In this document: positions 9,561-20,940 of the stretch, one piece after another
Layout: each line of letters opens with the position of its first letter
Numbering within the stretch: position 1 is the first letter of the stretch
Source of the DNA: Closterium sp. Naga37s-1
Lineage: Eukaryota > Streptophyta > Zygnematophyceae > Desmidiales > Closteriaceae
Length of the DNA: 64,000 bases
Direction of reading: 5' to 3'
NCBI GenBank assembly: GCA_947471745.1
Contig: CANJKZ010000264.1
Span: 2,439,925 to 2,503,924 of the forward strand
Notes under the pieces: model-generated
Database searches by the model: none
Told to the model about the DNA's origin: nothing
The model's input: the letters and a program-made list of their open reading frames with translations, nothing else
Translations under genes and position numbers: made by a program

Positions 9561-12080
9561 ATGTTCGCTCAAGACGGGGGAACTGCGTCGACGTAGGTGC
9601 CTGTGGACTTCCAGGATGCCATCTCGGCATCCATGGCTGCCTGCCACTGGGAGGAGTAAGGACCCGTAATCGCCTCTGCGTAAGAGCGCGGGGTCAGGAT
9701 GTCTGGTGCATCCGGGTCTCCCTTAGGGGCAAGCAGCATGGAAGTAAAAAGAGGTACAACAGCTGCAAGACACTCAAAGTCCTCGTGCCTGTCCTCAAGG
9801 ACGTCCGTGCCAAGAGCACACTCACCCCCGACGGACGGAGGACTGGCAGACCCAGAGTCAGCAACAAGAGCAGTGGCGTAGTTTAGGCGACAGGCAGCAG
9901 CAAAGTCAACTAGTTCAGCAACGAGGGCAGACGCAGTAGCAGACTCAAAAGAAGGGTCAGTGACAACCGTGGCGAGGAGAGAAGAGACAGTGGGTCTGGC
10001 AGTACGGGCGAGGTCAGACGCAGGGTTGGGGACAGCAGGAAGAGAGGACGCAGGAGGAGGTGGCAGAGGAACACGTAGTGGAACAGAGGAAGGACGAAGT
10101 GCCATAGCGTGGGTACCGAGGACCGGAGGAGGACGCGGACGAGGAGCGCGACGAGCAGGGCGAACAGGCGAGGTAGGACGAGACGCAGGCTCACGACGCT
10201 TTGTAAGACCTTCGGTCTGCTCAGTGTAGGGAGAAGGGACAGGCAGTGGGGAGGCTAGCTGTAACGGCGGCTGTGACTGGTCAAGCGTTGGGCACAGTAA
10301 GGGAGGAGTAAGGCCAGTAGAAGACGGGAGACCAAGAGCGAAGTACTGTCGCGGCCGCAAAGTGCCTCCAGCACCAGTACCGCTAGACACAGTACGCCTA
10401 GCTCGAGGGTCTCCAGCTCCAGGGTCAACAACCCCAAAGCCACCAGCTCCAGTGCCTCCACCTCCAGCTCCAGGGTCAACAGCTCCAGCTTTAGCGCCAC
10501 CAGGCGCCACAGGGTCTCCAGCTCCAGCTCCTCGAGCTCCAGTGCCCCCAACACCGCCAGGCCCGGCAACTCCAGTACCCCGGGTACGAGCACCTCCAGG
10601 ACCAGTCTCAGCAGCACCTCCAGTACCTCCAACTCCAGTGTCTCCAGTGGAAGAAGCTCCACTCCGAAGGCGGGCACGTCAAGTAAGCCACTCACGCAGC
10701 TGCAGCGGGGAGAGAGGCTCTAGCCGGGGAGAGAGTCGCGGCGAAGCACCCACAGGACCTCCAGACGAAGCAGTACCTAGAGGCTCCGCACCCCCAGACT
10801 CCGCACCCTCAGACGCAGCACCCCCAGGCTCAACACCCTCAAGCTCAGCACCCCCAGGCTCCACACCAGCAGGCTCAGCACCCCAAGGTTCCGCACCCCC
10901 ACGCCTAGCACCCCCAGGCCCGGCACCCTCAGACTCAGCGCCCCCAGGCTCCGCACCCCCAGGCTCCACACCCGCAGACGCAGCACCTCGAGCAGCACCT
11001 GAGTCGCCAGCTACCTCAACAGACATAGTATCAGGGAGAGGGTCTACCTGAGAAACACCTGAGGGAGCAGGACCCTGGGGTGGGAGGGGGTCTACCGAAG
11101 GAGGACAGGGAGCAAGGAAGAGCGGCGGGGGCGGGGGAGGGGCAGAGTGGTAGGGGAAGAGACGGTAAAAGGAACCAACTTGTCAAATGTGACGTCCTGA
11201 GAGGGGAGGACACAGCGCGAGGTGGGGTGGTAAAATTGCCAGCCAGGCGCGTCAGGGGGAAAGCCAAGGAAGACGCAGGGAATAGCGCGGGCGGAGAGCT
11301 TGTCCGCGGACGTATCGCGAACAAGGGCACGAGAGCCCCAGCCCCGGAACACCGACACATCGCCAACCTTCCCCGTCCAACGCAGTGTAGTCGAGGTCTC
11401 CGACAAGGAGACACGGGGCCAGAGGTTGAGCTGATGTGCAGCATACCAAACCGCAAACGGCCACAGAAAATGGGGGGCAGCCGCATGGATCATGGAGGTA
11501 CGAGCGACCTCCATGACTAAGCCAATGCGACGCTCAGCAATCCCATTCTACTGCGGAGAGGTCGGAAGCGTGAACGACTGGGTGATGCCCTCCCCACGAC
11601 AAAAGTCCCGCAAGAGGTCGGAGGAGAACTCACCACCTCTGTCAGAGTGCGGACGCAGGACAGGAAGGTCCTGGCCGAAACTCTCGCCTAGGAGACGGAC
11701 CGCGCGGATCCAAGGGATCAAAACATCAGGGACCTCACCCTTGCTGCGCAAGGGGAAGACCGTGGTGTAACGCGTGTAGTCGTCAACAACCAGCAGAAAG
11801 TAGTGCTCGTGGCCCTGTCCACTGATGCGGGCTGGGCCCCACACGTCCATGTGGAGAGTCTGCAGGGGAGCAGTCGTCGGGGGAAAGGAGGAGTGAGGAG
11901 CGGCGCGCTGCCGCCCCTCGACGCAAGGAAGGCAGGGCGGGGAAGGCGAGGGCGGGAGGGGAGGCAGAGATCTGGGAAGACCAGAGACAAGGACGTGGGA
12001 GTGCATGCCACGCAAGCGTGGCAAGGAGGGGTGACCAAGGCGGTGGTGCCAGAGAAGAGTCTGGTGCGACAGGAGGCGAC
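9561..12080 (-). mobile_element. Element H: integrase and Ala/Pro/Gly linker
   Basis: The integrase core (HMDVWGPA, VVDDYTRYTTVFPLRSKGEV, LRPHSDRGGEFSSDLLRDF, then a PQQNGIAERR-type block) lies at about 11550-11880, with the HHCC-type segment (LLWHHRLGHPSLPRLRGMHS) up to 12080. Between integrase and RT is a low-complexity linker of about 1.5 kb. It includes a 15-bp-period array encoding GGAEP-like pentapeptides at 10780-11000 and a 'QLREWLT' motif near 10690. Broken fossil. Confidence 0.85.
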
Positions 12081-13032
12081 ACGAGCAAGGGGGTGCTACC
12101 TGACCTGACGCGGACACCTGGGCAGACGCAGCTACCTGAGGAGGCTCAGTAGCCAGTGTGTACAGACTCGACCCTGGCCGACGAGTGAACATGGCCAGGT
12201 GAAGGCCCGTCCGTGTACACGTGCAGATCGACACACACTGACCCCCAAGAGTGGTGGCAGTGACCATCGCATCCTGGAGGGCAGCTGTACTCACCAAGTT
12301 TGTAGAGAACGAGGGGAGGTGAAGACCTGACAGTGAGCCGGACGGAGCCGCCGGGCACGAGAGAACAGTGGAGGAACGGGCAACGACTGGGCCCCCGGAG
12401 GGGTCAGCTAGTCTGACCGGGACAGGTGCAGAGAGAGGAGTGAGGGTTGTGCTGTCGCGAAAGAAACAGCGTGAAGCACCTGAGTCGAGCGTAAAGGTGT
12501 GCAAGGCCTCAGCAGGTGTAGTACCAGGGAGAGCAGACTCACTAGCACCTAGAGCAACAGCCTCTATACCTGGGTCAGGTAGCACACACAGAGAACAGTC
12601 ACCCTCAGCACCAATAGTCAAAGCATACATGGCAGTGAGGATAGCGTCATAGTCTAGAGCACAGACATCCACACCTTGTCTAAGCAGCTCTAGCCAGCGG
12701 GGAAGCTCAGCCGCGTCGCCTAACTCTGCATGCCAGGTGTCACTCAGACAGGAGAAGCAGCGGGACAGTGTGTGACCAAATGTCCCACAAGTTTGACTAG
12801 CCCGATCACCTGTGCGAATGACGTACGGGCAGCGAGCACTAATCCGAGACGTCCCACGCGGAAACAACCATTCACGAAGTTGCTGAGACGTAAGGGTCTG
12901 CAGCTGCGCCAGGCCACCTCCAGAATCTCCCAACTGAACAGCCTCACAGCGACTGCCACTACGGCCGCCACCACCCCCACTGCTGCCAATACTGCCGTCA
13001 CCACTCTCACCGCTGCTACGAAGAGTTGTCAT
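12081..13032 (-). mobile_element. Element H: shortened gag start, zinc-like motif and protease
   Basis: The frame starts at an ATG (13030-13032) as MTTLR and goes straight to a Ser/Gly-rich segment. QQLREW follows, then a Cys/His segment (CPYVIRTGDRASQTCG...HTLSRCFSC, about 12740-12830) and the aspartic protease signature TLDSGASRCFFRDST (about 12440-12490). The roughly 250-residue gag N-terminal domain seen in I, L, M, N and O is missing. Element E has the same arrangement. Confidence 0.82.
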
Positions 13033-14190
13033 AGCAGGCAAGCAAGGAGCGGCAAGCGGGTCGCAAGGGGTGGCTAGAGGGCCTTAGGGGTGGCGCGCGG
13101 GGCTGAAAGGGCGCATCGCGGGCTGCAGGGGCGAGGGGTAGCAGGGGCCTCCGGCAACTGGCCGGGGCCTAGGGGCTACGGGCGACGGGCCTGGTCTAGG
13201 AGCGACGGGCGTCGGGCCGGGGCCTTGGGGTCAACGGGCGACGGGCCTAGGGGCGACGGACGACGGGCCGGGGCCGGGGCTAGGGGCGACGGGCCCAGGA
13301 GCGACGGGCGTCGGGTCGGGGCATAGGGGCGACGGGCGACGGGCCGGGGCGGCTAGGGGGCGACAGGCGATGGGCCGGGGCCTAGGGGCGACGGGCCGGG
13401 GCCTAGGGGCAACGGGCGACGGACCGCGGCTAGGGGCGACAGTTGACGGGCGACGGGCCGGGGCCTAGGGGCGACGGGCGATGGGCCTAGGGGCGACGGG
13501 CGACGGGAGATGGGCCGGGGCCTAGGGGTCGACGGGCGACGGGCCTAGGGGCGAGGGGCGACGAGCCGGGGCCGGGGCTAGGGGCGACCGGCCCAGGAGC
13601 GACGGGCGTCGGGTCGGGGCCAAGGGGCAACAGGCGACGGGCAGGGGCAGCTAGGGGGCGACAGGCGACGGGCGACGGGCCTAGGGACGACGGGCGACGG
13701 GCCGCGGCTAGGGGCAATGGGCCGAGGGGCGACAGGCAACAAGCGACAGGCCAGGGCCTAGGGGCGCCGGGCGACGGGCCGGGGCCTAGGCGCGACGGGC
13801 GACGGGCGACAGGCCGGGGCCTAGGGGCGACGGGCGAGGGGGTCGACGGGCCGGGGCGACGGGCCTAGGGCGACGGGCCAGGGCTAGGGTCAATGGGTCG
13901 GGGGTCTACGGGCTGGGGCGACGGGCCAGGGCGACGGGCCTAGGGCGAAGGGCCGGGGCGACGGGCCTAGGGCGACGGACCTAGGGGCGACGGGCCGGAG
14001 GTCGACGGGCCGGGGCGACGGGCCTAGGGCGTCGGGCCGGGGCGACGGGCCTAGGGGCGACGGGCGACGGGCCGGGGCCTAGGGGCGACAGGCAGGCCGC
14101 ACGAGGGCGGCGCTAGGGGCACTAGGCGCGGCAAGAGGGTCGCTAGGGGCGGCTAGCAGGGTAGCGCTGTGGTGGGCCAAAAAAAAAAAA
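13033..14190 (-). repeat. Leader minisatellite of element H
   Basis: Array built from ggggcctaggggcgacgggcgacgggcc-like units, degenerate, about 1.1 kb. The plus strand is G-rich, so the element RNA is C-rich. It ends in a gtgggcc box and an A run (14172-14190). Confidence 0.88.
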
Positions 14191-14221
14191 CGGTCCTAGC
14201 GAAGGACCTGCTCTGAAACCA
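14172..14221 (-). other. Primer site, hairpin and U-run of element H
   Basis: Plus-strand ggtgggccaaaa at 14171-14182 is followed by a perfect hairpin, ggtcctagcgaaggacc (14192-14208; 6-bp stem, 5-nt loop). Then comes ctctgaaacca (14211-14221), the complement of primer site TGGTTTCAGAG. In the RNA the order is primer site, hairpin, U-run, GGCCCACC. Q2 and Q3 have the same layout. Confidence 0.75.
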
Positions 14222-14353
14222 TGTCAGAAGAATGAATGAGAATGAATGAACTATGAAAGAGTTGGGTACAAGTACTAACCCTAATTGGGTTATACCCCTT
14301 ATGGGATACCCCATTATAGCCTACACAAATGAAAGCATTATAACATTCTGACA
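14222..14353 (-). repeat. 5' LTR of element H
   Basis: 132 bp, partner of 7761-7892. It abuts the primer-site complement on its left and leader DNA of element C on its right (aaggctgttgattccggg). Confidence 0.92.
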
Positions 14354-14387
14354 AAGGCTGTTGATTCCGGGTGAGGTGATTGGAACG
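14354..14387 (-). repeat. Element C leader, 34-bp middle piece
   Basis: ttgattccgggtgaggtgattg continues the leader motif seen at 25125-25145. It ends in gaacg (14383-14387), the left target duplication of I. It shows that H and I sit in the same leader only 34 bp apart. Confidence 0.85.
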
Positions 14388-14521
14388 TGTCAAAGTAACG
14401 AACGAGAAAATGAATGAACTAGCAAACAGTTGGGTACAAGTATTAACCCTAATTGGGTTGTACCCCTTATGGGCTACCCCACTACAGCCTACACAAATGT
14501 ATAAGCTATAATGTTCTGACA
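14388..14521 (-). repeat. 3' LTR of element I
   Basis: 134 bp, starts (plus strand) tgtcaaagtaacgaacg and ends aatgttctgaca; followed by cacccccatagg. Confidence 0.93.
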
Positions 14522-14799
14522 CACCCCCATAGGCAAAAAGTGGGAGAACAACTGGTCACAAGACCAGTCAAGAAATGCAAAGCAAGCTCAGGGTGGATCA
14601 CAAAGTCACCACATAGTCCGAGCACAAGCAAAGGGCCACAAGGCCAGTTCACATGCAGAGTTATATAACGAGAACAAACAATACAGTGATCATACCCTAG
14701 CAAGTGTAAGCATGTAGGTATATATATAGATCACAGTACAAGCAAAGTCACGCAGTAAGCAAGTGAGGCAAAGTGGGCACAAGGCCTAACAGAGTAACA
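14522..14799 (-). other. Polypurine tract and 3' UTR of element I
   Basis: Same conserved blocks as in element H (tcagggtggatcaca near 14587, ggccacaaggccag near 14633). Confidence 0.8.
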
Positions 14800-16120
14800 A
14801 AGCACTGATGATCACCAGGCGGAAGTTCCTTGGTGAAGACATCAGCAGTGTTGGCCCGAGTGGCCACGTACGCTAGACGAAGCTGACCACGCTACAGCAA
14901 CTCTCGAGCAAGGAAGTATCGCAGAGCGATGTGCTTCGTTCTGTGCTCCAGTCTGTGCTCCTGACACAAGGCAAACATGGCCTTGTTGTCTACGTACAGA
15001 ACTGGAGGCGAACGAGGCTACTCTCCCAAGTCGGTCAGCAAGTAGGTCAGCCAGCGGAGCTCCTGAGCAGCCATAGCCCCGGTGTAGATCTCATCCTCAC
15101 AACTGGAGCTGAGAACCGAAGTCGAGCGGGTAGACCGCCATGACACAGAGCCAGAACCAAGGCTGAAGGTGTAACCCTGTGACGACCGCTGCGTAGCTGA
15201 GTCGTCAACCCAGGAGTCGTCTGCGTGACCTGTGAGAACAACTGGACCCCGTCCTCCAAAAACGAGCCCAGTGCCCGACGTACTGCACAGGTAACGCAGT
15301 ACCCTCTTCGCAGCATCCCAGTGCACCGTTCGGTGCCTACCGGGAGCCACGTAGCGAGCCAGAAGGCTGAGAGGGTATGCGAGGTCAGGTCGTGTGCAAG
15401 TCATCAGGTACATGAGGCAACCCACAAGCTCTGGGTACGGACCACTGGTTTATACGGACTCGTCCGAAGGTGGAGCTGAGAGCGAGTGGCTGGTAGACAG
15501 AGGAGTAGGCTGTGGCGAGGAGAACTGGAAGCCAAAGCACTGAAGGACCTGGTGCACCATGTGTGACTGAGTCAGTGTGATTGAGTCAGTGTGATGGTGC
15601 GCCGTTCTCTGTCCTGGTGATCTGCAGGCCAAGATAGCTACGCAGTTCACCCAGGTCAGTGCAGGTGTGTCTCTTCTGCAGCTTGGACTTCACAAGGGCC
15701 AGTGCCTCAGTGTCAGCAGTGGCAAAGACTAGGTCGTCGACGTACACGAGGACGTAGAACGGCGGTAGAGAGGTGTCGGTGCGTAGAAACAGCGACGGGT
15801 CCGCAGTAGAAGGAGGAAACCCAAGAGCCGCAAGTGTAGTCCTCAGCGTGTCATGCCACTCGCGAGGCGCCTGGCGGAGACCGTAGACTGGCCGGCGGAG
15901 GCTCCACTGGGTACCTGCAGGAAATGTCCCAGTGAAACCAGGTGGTCGGCGCAGCCAGATCTCCTCGTGCAGGCTGCCCTGCAGGAAAGCTGTGCTGAAG
16001 TCCAGAGAGTGCAACTCGTAGTCACGCTGAGCAGCGACGTGCAGCAACACCCGAAGAGGACGTGCAGCAACACCCGAAGAGTAGTCATCTTCGGGGTGGG
16101 GGAGAAGGTCTGGAAGTAGT
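14800..16120 (-). mobile_element. Element I: RT and RNase H
   Basis: RNase H occupies about 14800-15290. RT occupies 15330-16120, including LVYVDDLVFATADTEAL with its YVDD box near 15730-15745, TAFLQGSLHEEIWLRRPPGF and GLRQAPREWHDTL. A short local duplication (acgtgcagcaacacccgaagag, twice) lies near 16037-16080. Lightly broken. Confidence 0.9.
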
Positions 16121-18085
16121 CAACTCCCTGTCCCTGACTGAAACCTCGAGAAACGTAATGCGCCTTGAAGGCAGGCGGAGAACCCGGGTGGAGGAACCTC
16201 GTAGACGTAGATGCCTGTGGACTTCCAGGATGCCATCTTGGCATCCATGGCTACCTACCGCTGAGAGGAGTAAGGACCCGTAGTCGCCTCTGCGTAAGAG
16301 CGCGGGGTCGGGATGTCTGGAGCATCCGGGTCTCCCTCAGGGGCAAGCAGCATGGAAGCGAAACGAGGTACAGCAGCTGCAAGACACTCAAAGTCCTCCT
16401 GCCTGTCCTCAAGGACGTCCGTGCCAAGAGCACACTCACCCTCGACGGACGGAGGACTGGCAGACACAGACTCAGCAACTAGAGCAGTGGCGTAGTCGAG
16501 ACGACAGGCAGCATCAAAGTCAAGCAGCTCAGCAACGAGAGCAGACGCAGTAGCAAACTCAAAAGAAGGGTCACTGACAGCAGTGGCGAGAAGACGATAG
16601 ACAGCAGGACTAACAGCACGAGCGCGGTCAGACCCAGGGTCAGGGACCTCAGGAAGAGAGGACTCAGGAGGAGCAGGCAGAGGAACACGTAGTGGAACAG
16701 AGGAAGGACGGAGTGCCATAGCGTGTGTGCCGGGGACAGGAGGAGGACGCGAACGAGGAGCGCGACGAGCAGTGTGAACAGGCGAGACAGGATGAGACGC
16801 AGGCTCACGACGCTTGCCTCCAGCTCTAGTGCCTCAAACTCCATCTCCGGCAGCTCTAGCGCCTCCTGCTCCAGGGACTACAACTCCAGCACCCTCAACA
16901 AAACCAGTCCCGGCAGCTCCAGTACCCCTGGTACGAGCACCTCCAGGACCAGTGGCCGCAGCACCTCCAGCACCGCTAGCTCCAGCAGCAACTCCAGCAC
17001 CTCCAACTCCTGCAGCTCCAGCACCTCATGCCCCTGTGGCTCCACTCCGAAGGCGTGCTCGTCGAACAAACCACTCACGCAGCTGCTGCGGAGACAGTTT
17101 CAGCGAAGCACCAGCAGAACCTCTAGACGAAGTAGCACCCTGAGGCTCAGCACCCCTAGACTCCGCACCCTCCGACGCAGCACCCCCAGGCTCAACACCC
17201 TCAAGCTCAGCACCCCCAGGCTCAGCACCCCCAGTTCCAACACCACCAGGCTCAGCACCCCTAGTCTCAGCACCCTCAGACCCCGCACCCCCAGGCTCCG
17301 CACCCCTAGACGCAGCACCCCTAGACGCAGCACCTCGAGCAGCACCTGAGCCGACAGCTACCTGAACAGGCGCACGACCAGGGAGAGGGTCTACATGGGA
17401 CACACCTGAGGGAGCAGGACCCTAGGGCGGGAGGGGGTCTACCGGAGGGGGACCGGGAGCAAGGAAGAGCGGCGGGGGCGGGGGAGGGGTAGAGCGGTAG
17501 GGGAAGAGACGGTAGAAGAGAACGGACTCGTCGAACGTGACGTCCTGAGACGGGAGGACACGGCGCGAGGTGGGGTGGTAAAACTGCCAGCCAGGCGCGT
17601 CAGTGACAAAGCCAAGGAAGACGCAGGGGATAGCACGGGGGCAGAGCTTGTCCGCGGACGTATCGCGAACAAAGGCACGAGAACCCCAGACCCGGAACAC
17701 CAACGCATCGCCAACCTCCCCCGTCCAACGCAGTGTCGGCGAGGTCTCCGGCAAGGAGACACGGGGCCAGAGGTTGAGCTTATGCGCAGCGTACTGGACC
17801 GCAAATGGCCACAGAAAATGGGGAGCAGCCGCATGGATCATGGAGGTACGAGCTACCTCCATGACTAAGCCAATGCGGCGCTCAGCGATCCCATTTTGCT
17901 GAGGGGAGTCCGGAAGCGTGAACGACTGGAGAATGCCCTCCCCACGACAAAACTCCCTCAAGAGGTTGGAGGAGAACTCACCATCTCTGTCAGAGTGCAG
18001 ACGCGGGGCAGGAAGGTCCTGGCTGAAGCGCTCGCGGAGCTGAAGACGGACAGTGCGGATCCAAGGGATCAAGACATCAACGACC
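16121..18085 (-). mobile_element. Element I: linker and C-terminal half of integrase
   Basis: Integrase second acidic region (RLHSDRDGEFSSNLLREF) and AERRIGLVMEVARTSMI lie at about 17800-18010. The linker runs to 16121 and includes a 15-bp-period pentapeptide array at 17130-17345 and the QQLREW motif near 17070-17090. The integrase is interrupted at 18085 by a solo LTR. Confidence 0.87.
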
Positions 18086-18914
18086 TGTTATAGTCACAGT
18101 AGGCTCCAATGTGCCTAAAACGAAAGATAGAGTGCACAGCCGGATTTCTGCACAGTGGCTTCAAACGTTCATAGCGTTCTGGTCACGGCTTCAAATGACC
18201 TGATTCAACTTGGATCTGGCGCGTCTTAATGTCGCCTACAATAGACAATTTAGATCGCACGATTCGACCAAGTATTGAGGACACAGCGTTGGTTTGAACG
18301 AACGGCACTATGGCAGCCACTATAGTCTTAGAACACAAGATAGGAAGAGTTAGCAAGGGTTACGAGTTGGGAATGACTCCCAGCTCCTACAAACCCCAAG
18401 AGCCGAGGTACAGTGATGTGGAACAGTGCCACACTGTCCCCAACCACGAAGGGTCTCGAAACTACCCTTCACTAGGGCCTACACCAAGTGAAATGTTACA
18501 CTACACAAAGTAATGTAACTATCTTCAATATCTTGAGGTGTACCCTTTTGGCGAGCTTCGAAATCACTTGAGGCTTGACACCAAGGCTCGGGCTCTTCAT
18601 CACAAACTCATCCTTGAGTTCTTGATGGGTCTGCTGCACACACCTGCGACACACCGAACGTTCGACACAGGACAAAATAGAAACCGCGCACGACAAAATA
18701 GAAACCGCGAGCGAGACACAAACGACCGCGTAACACGCGTCTAGCGATAACTCGCTATTGACTCGACACACACACTCGACATCATGACTCAACATTCACA
18801 CACAATTATAAGCATGAAATATATATTATCCCATGCCCTCATACCATTCCATACACACACACATGCACGCACACGGACAACAAGCCGATTGCAAACCGTA
18901 GGGTTGCACCAACA
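18086..18914. repeat. Solo LTR, 829 bp, probably Ty3/gypsy
   Basis: Begins TGTTATAGTCACAG and ends CACCAACA, with a perfect 5-bp duplication cgacc on both sides (18081-18085 and 18915-18919). Removing it restores continuity of the surrounding integrase DNA (gacct to caccc in relatives). No pol domain, primer site or polypurine tract inside. Length and base composition differ from the copia LTRs here, so gypsy is my preferred class; orientation is not determined. It contains a repeated gacaaaatagaaaccgcg motif near 18671-18706. Confidence 0.8.
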
Positions 18915-20235
18915 CGACCTGACCCTTGCTGCGCAAGGGGAAGACCGTGGTGTACCGCGTGTAGTCGTCAACAACCAGCAGAAATTAGCACTCGCGGCTC
19001 TGACCACTGACGCGGGCCGGGCCACACACGTCCATGTGGAGAGTCTGCAGGGGAGCAGCCGTCGGGGGAAACGAGGAGGAGTGAGGAGCGGCGCGCTGCC
19101 GCCCCTCGACGCAAGGGAGGCAAGGCGGGGCAGGCGAGGGCGGCAGAGGATGCATAGACCTGGGAAGACCAGAGACAAGAAGACGAGATTGCATGCCATG
19201 AAGACGTGGCAGGGAGGGGTGACCCAGGCGGTGGTGCCACAGAAGAGTCTGGTGCTACAGGAGGTGACACGAGCAAGAGACGGCTACCTGACCTTACGCG
19301 GACACCTGAGCTGACGCAGCTACATGAGAAGGCTCGGTAGCGAGGGTGTATAGACTCGACCCTGGCCGACGAGTGAACGTGGCCAGGTGACGTCCCGTCC
19401 GTCTGCACGTGCAGATCGACACACGCTGACCCTCAGGAGTGGTGGTAGTGACCATCGCATCCTGGAGGGCAGCGGTACTCACCAAGTTCGTAGAGAACGA
19501 GGGGAGGTGAAGACCTGACAGTGAGCCAGACCGAACCGCCGGACACGGGAGGACAGTGGAGGAACGGGCCACGACCAGTCCCCCGGAGGGGTCAGCCAGT
19601 CTGACCAGGACAGGTGCAGGAAGAGGAGTGAGGGTGGTGCTGTCACGAAAGAAATTGCGCGAGGCGCCAGAGTCCAACGTGTAGGTGTGCAAAGCCTCAG
19701 CAGGCGCAGTACCAGGGAGAGTACCAGACTCACTAGCACCTAGAGAAGCAGCAGCTATACCTGGGTCAGGCGGCACACACCAGTAACAGCCACCCTCAGC
19801 ACTAACAGACAAAGCATACATTGCAGAAAGAATAGCATCAAAGTCTAGGTCAAGGATAGCAATCCTAGACCTAAGCAGATCTGCCAAGCGAGGGAGCTCG
19901 ACGTCATCACCAAACTCAGCACGCCAAGCGTCGTCGAGGCAGGAGAAGCAGCGGTGCTGAGTGTGGAGCCGCCCGTAGGTCTGACCAGCACGGTCACCCG
20001 TGCGAATGTCATACGGGCAACTACCCCCAGATGCCCCACGCAGATACCACTCACGAAGCTGCTGGGGAGACTGGGTCTCGCTGCGACGCTGCTGCTGCTG
20101 ACGCTGGCCACCCCCAGAACCGACACGCCGAGCGCCAGTCCCACCGCCACCAGTCCCACCGCCTCCACTGCCGCCACTCCCACCGCTGCCTCCTCTACCG
20201 CCACCAGAGCCCCCACTCCCACCACCACTCCCACC
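18915..20235 (-). mobile_element. Element I: N-terminal integrase, protease and zinc-like segment
   Basis: Includes the HMDVCGPARVSG first-aspartate block (about 19000-19050), the protease signature TLDSGASRNFFRDST (about 19640-19690), a Cys/His segment near 19930-20035, QQLREW near 20050, and the start of a Gly-rich stretch. That stretch is interrupted at 20236 by element J and resumes at 23000. Confidence 0.88.
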
Positions 20236-20436
20236 TGTTAGAATAGTAGCTTGACTTAGGAACCATGGCTTGGGTTCAGGGCATTAGTGTCGAGAGAATT
20301 TTGGGTGAGGAAAGTCGAGAAGGAAGAATGAGTGGTTTGAGTGTGGAAAGTTGGGATACAGATACAAAACCCTAAATTGGTTTGTACTCACTACAGAGTA
20401 CCCCACTGCAGGCTAGACATCAAATACATTCTGACA
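20236..20436 (-). repeat. 3' LTR of element J
   Basis: 201 bp. It differs from its partner at about 9 sites by eye plus an indel of about 20 bp near its left end (around 20265-20290). Confidence 0.9.
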
Positions 20437-20940
20437 CACCCCCATAGTCAAAGTGGGGTATAATCAGCAGAGCAAGCAATCATAGAGCAGGTTCACAAGT
20501 ACAAGCAAAGTTAGAGGCATACACAAAGGGCAAGTGAGGAGGAGGAGGCTGGACTGTGAGAGGAGAGGAAATAGGAGGCAACAGCTTATGCTGCAGACAC
20601 ACGGGCAACAGGAGCGGCGCGCACGGTGGCTACCGGAGCAAGGGCCCCGGACTACAGGAGTAACTGGCTCTGCGGCTAACTCTGAGCGGCAGGAGCAACG
20701 GACCCACGGGCGACAGGCGCAGCAGGCTCTCTGAGCTACCAGAAGCAGAGCCCCGGACTACAGGTGCTGCGGACTACAAGACGGCAGCCTCCGCTCAACC
20801 TCCCCCAACTGTCCCACCCCCCTTTCACACACCCCTTGCTGCACCCCTAGCTCCACTCCCACGTCACCCCCCTAGCACCACTCCCTCGGCTCCCACACAC
20901 CCACCCCCCTCAGCGGCGGCTGCAGCAGTGGGAGACGAAG
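20437..20940 (-). other. Conserved core of element J
   Basis: In element sense it matches element K over several hundred bases: the cccactgctgcagc and ctgaggggggtggg region, gtgggacagttgggggagg, repeated gtagtccgggg blocks, ccaccgtgcgcgccg, and cacttgccctttgtg near the 3' end. The LTRs of J and K are of different types, so the core has been kept while the ends changed. A short Ala/Gly-rich frame is similar in both (SPTAAAAAEGGGCVGA). Whether it is translated is unknown. Confidence 0.75.

Larger units (their letters stand above)
7761..14353 (-). mobile_element. Element H: copia retrotransposon without the gag domain, both LTRs present
   Basis: LTRs at 7761-7892 and 14222-14353 (both 132 bp, about 11 differences by eye, near 8%). 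Flanks are agggt and aaggc, an imperfect match for a 5-bp duplication. Order in element sense: LTR, primer site, hairpin, minisatellite leader, a pol-like frame starting MTTLR and going straight into a Gly-rich segment, then protease, integrase, Ala/Pro linker, RT, RNase H, polypurine tract, LTR. The capsid-like gag domain of its relatives is absent. Pol has roughly ten or more breaks. Inserted in the leader of C. Confidence 0.9.

Noticed and set aside
18300-18515. Small plus-strand gene inside the 829-bp insertion
   Set aside because: Short open frame without recognisable domain in a sequence with clear solo-LTR ends.
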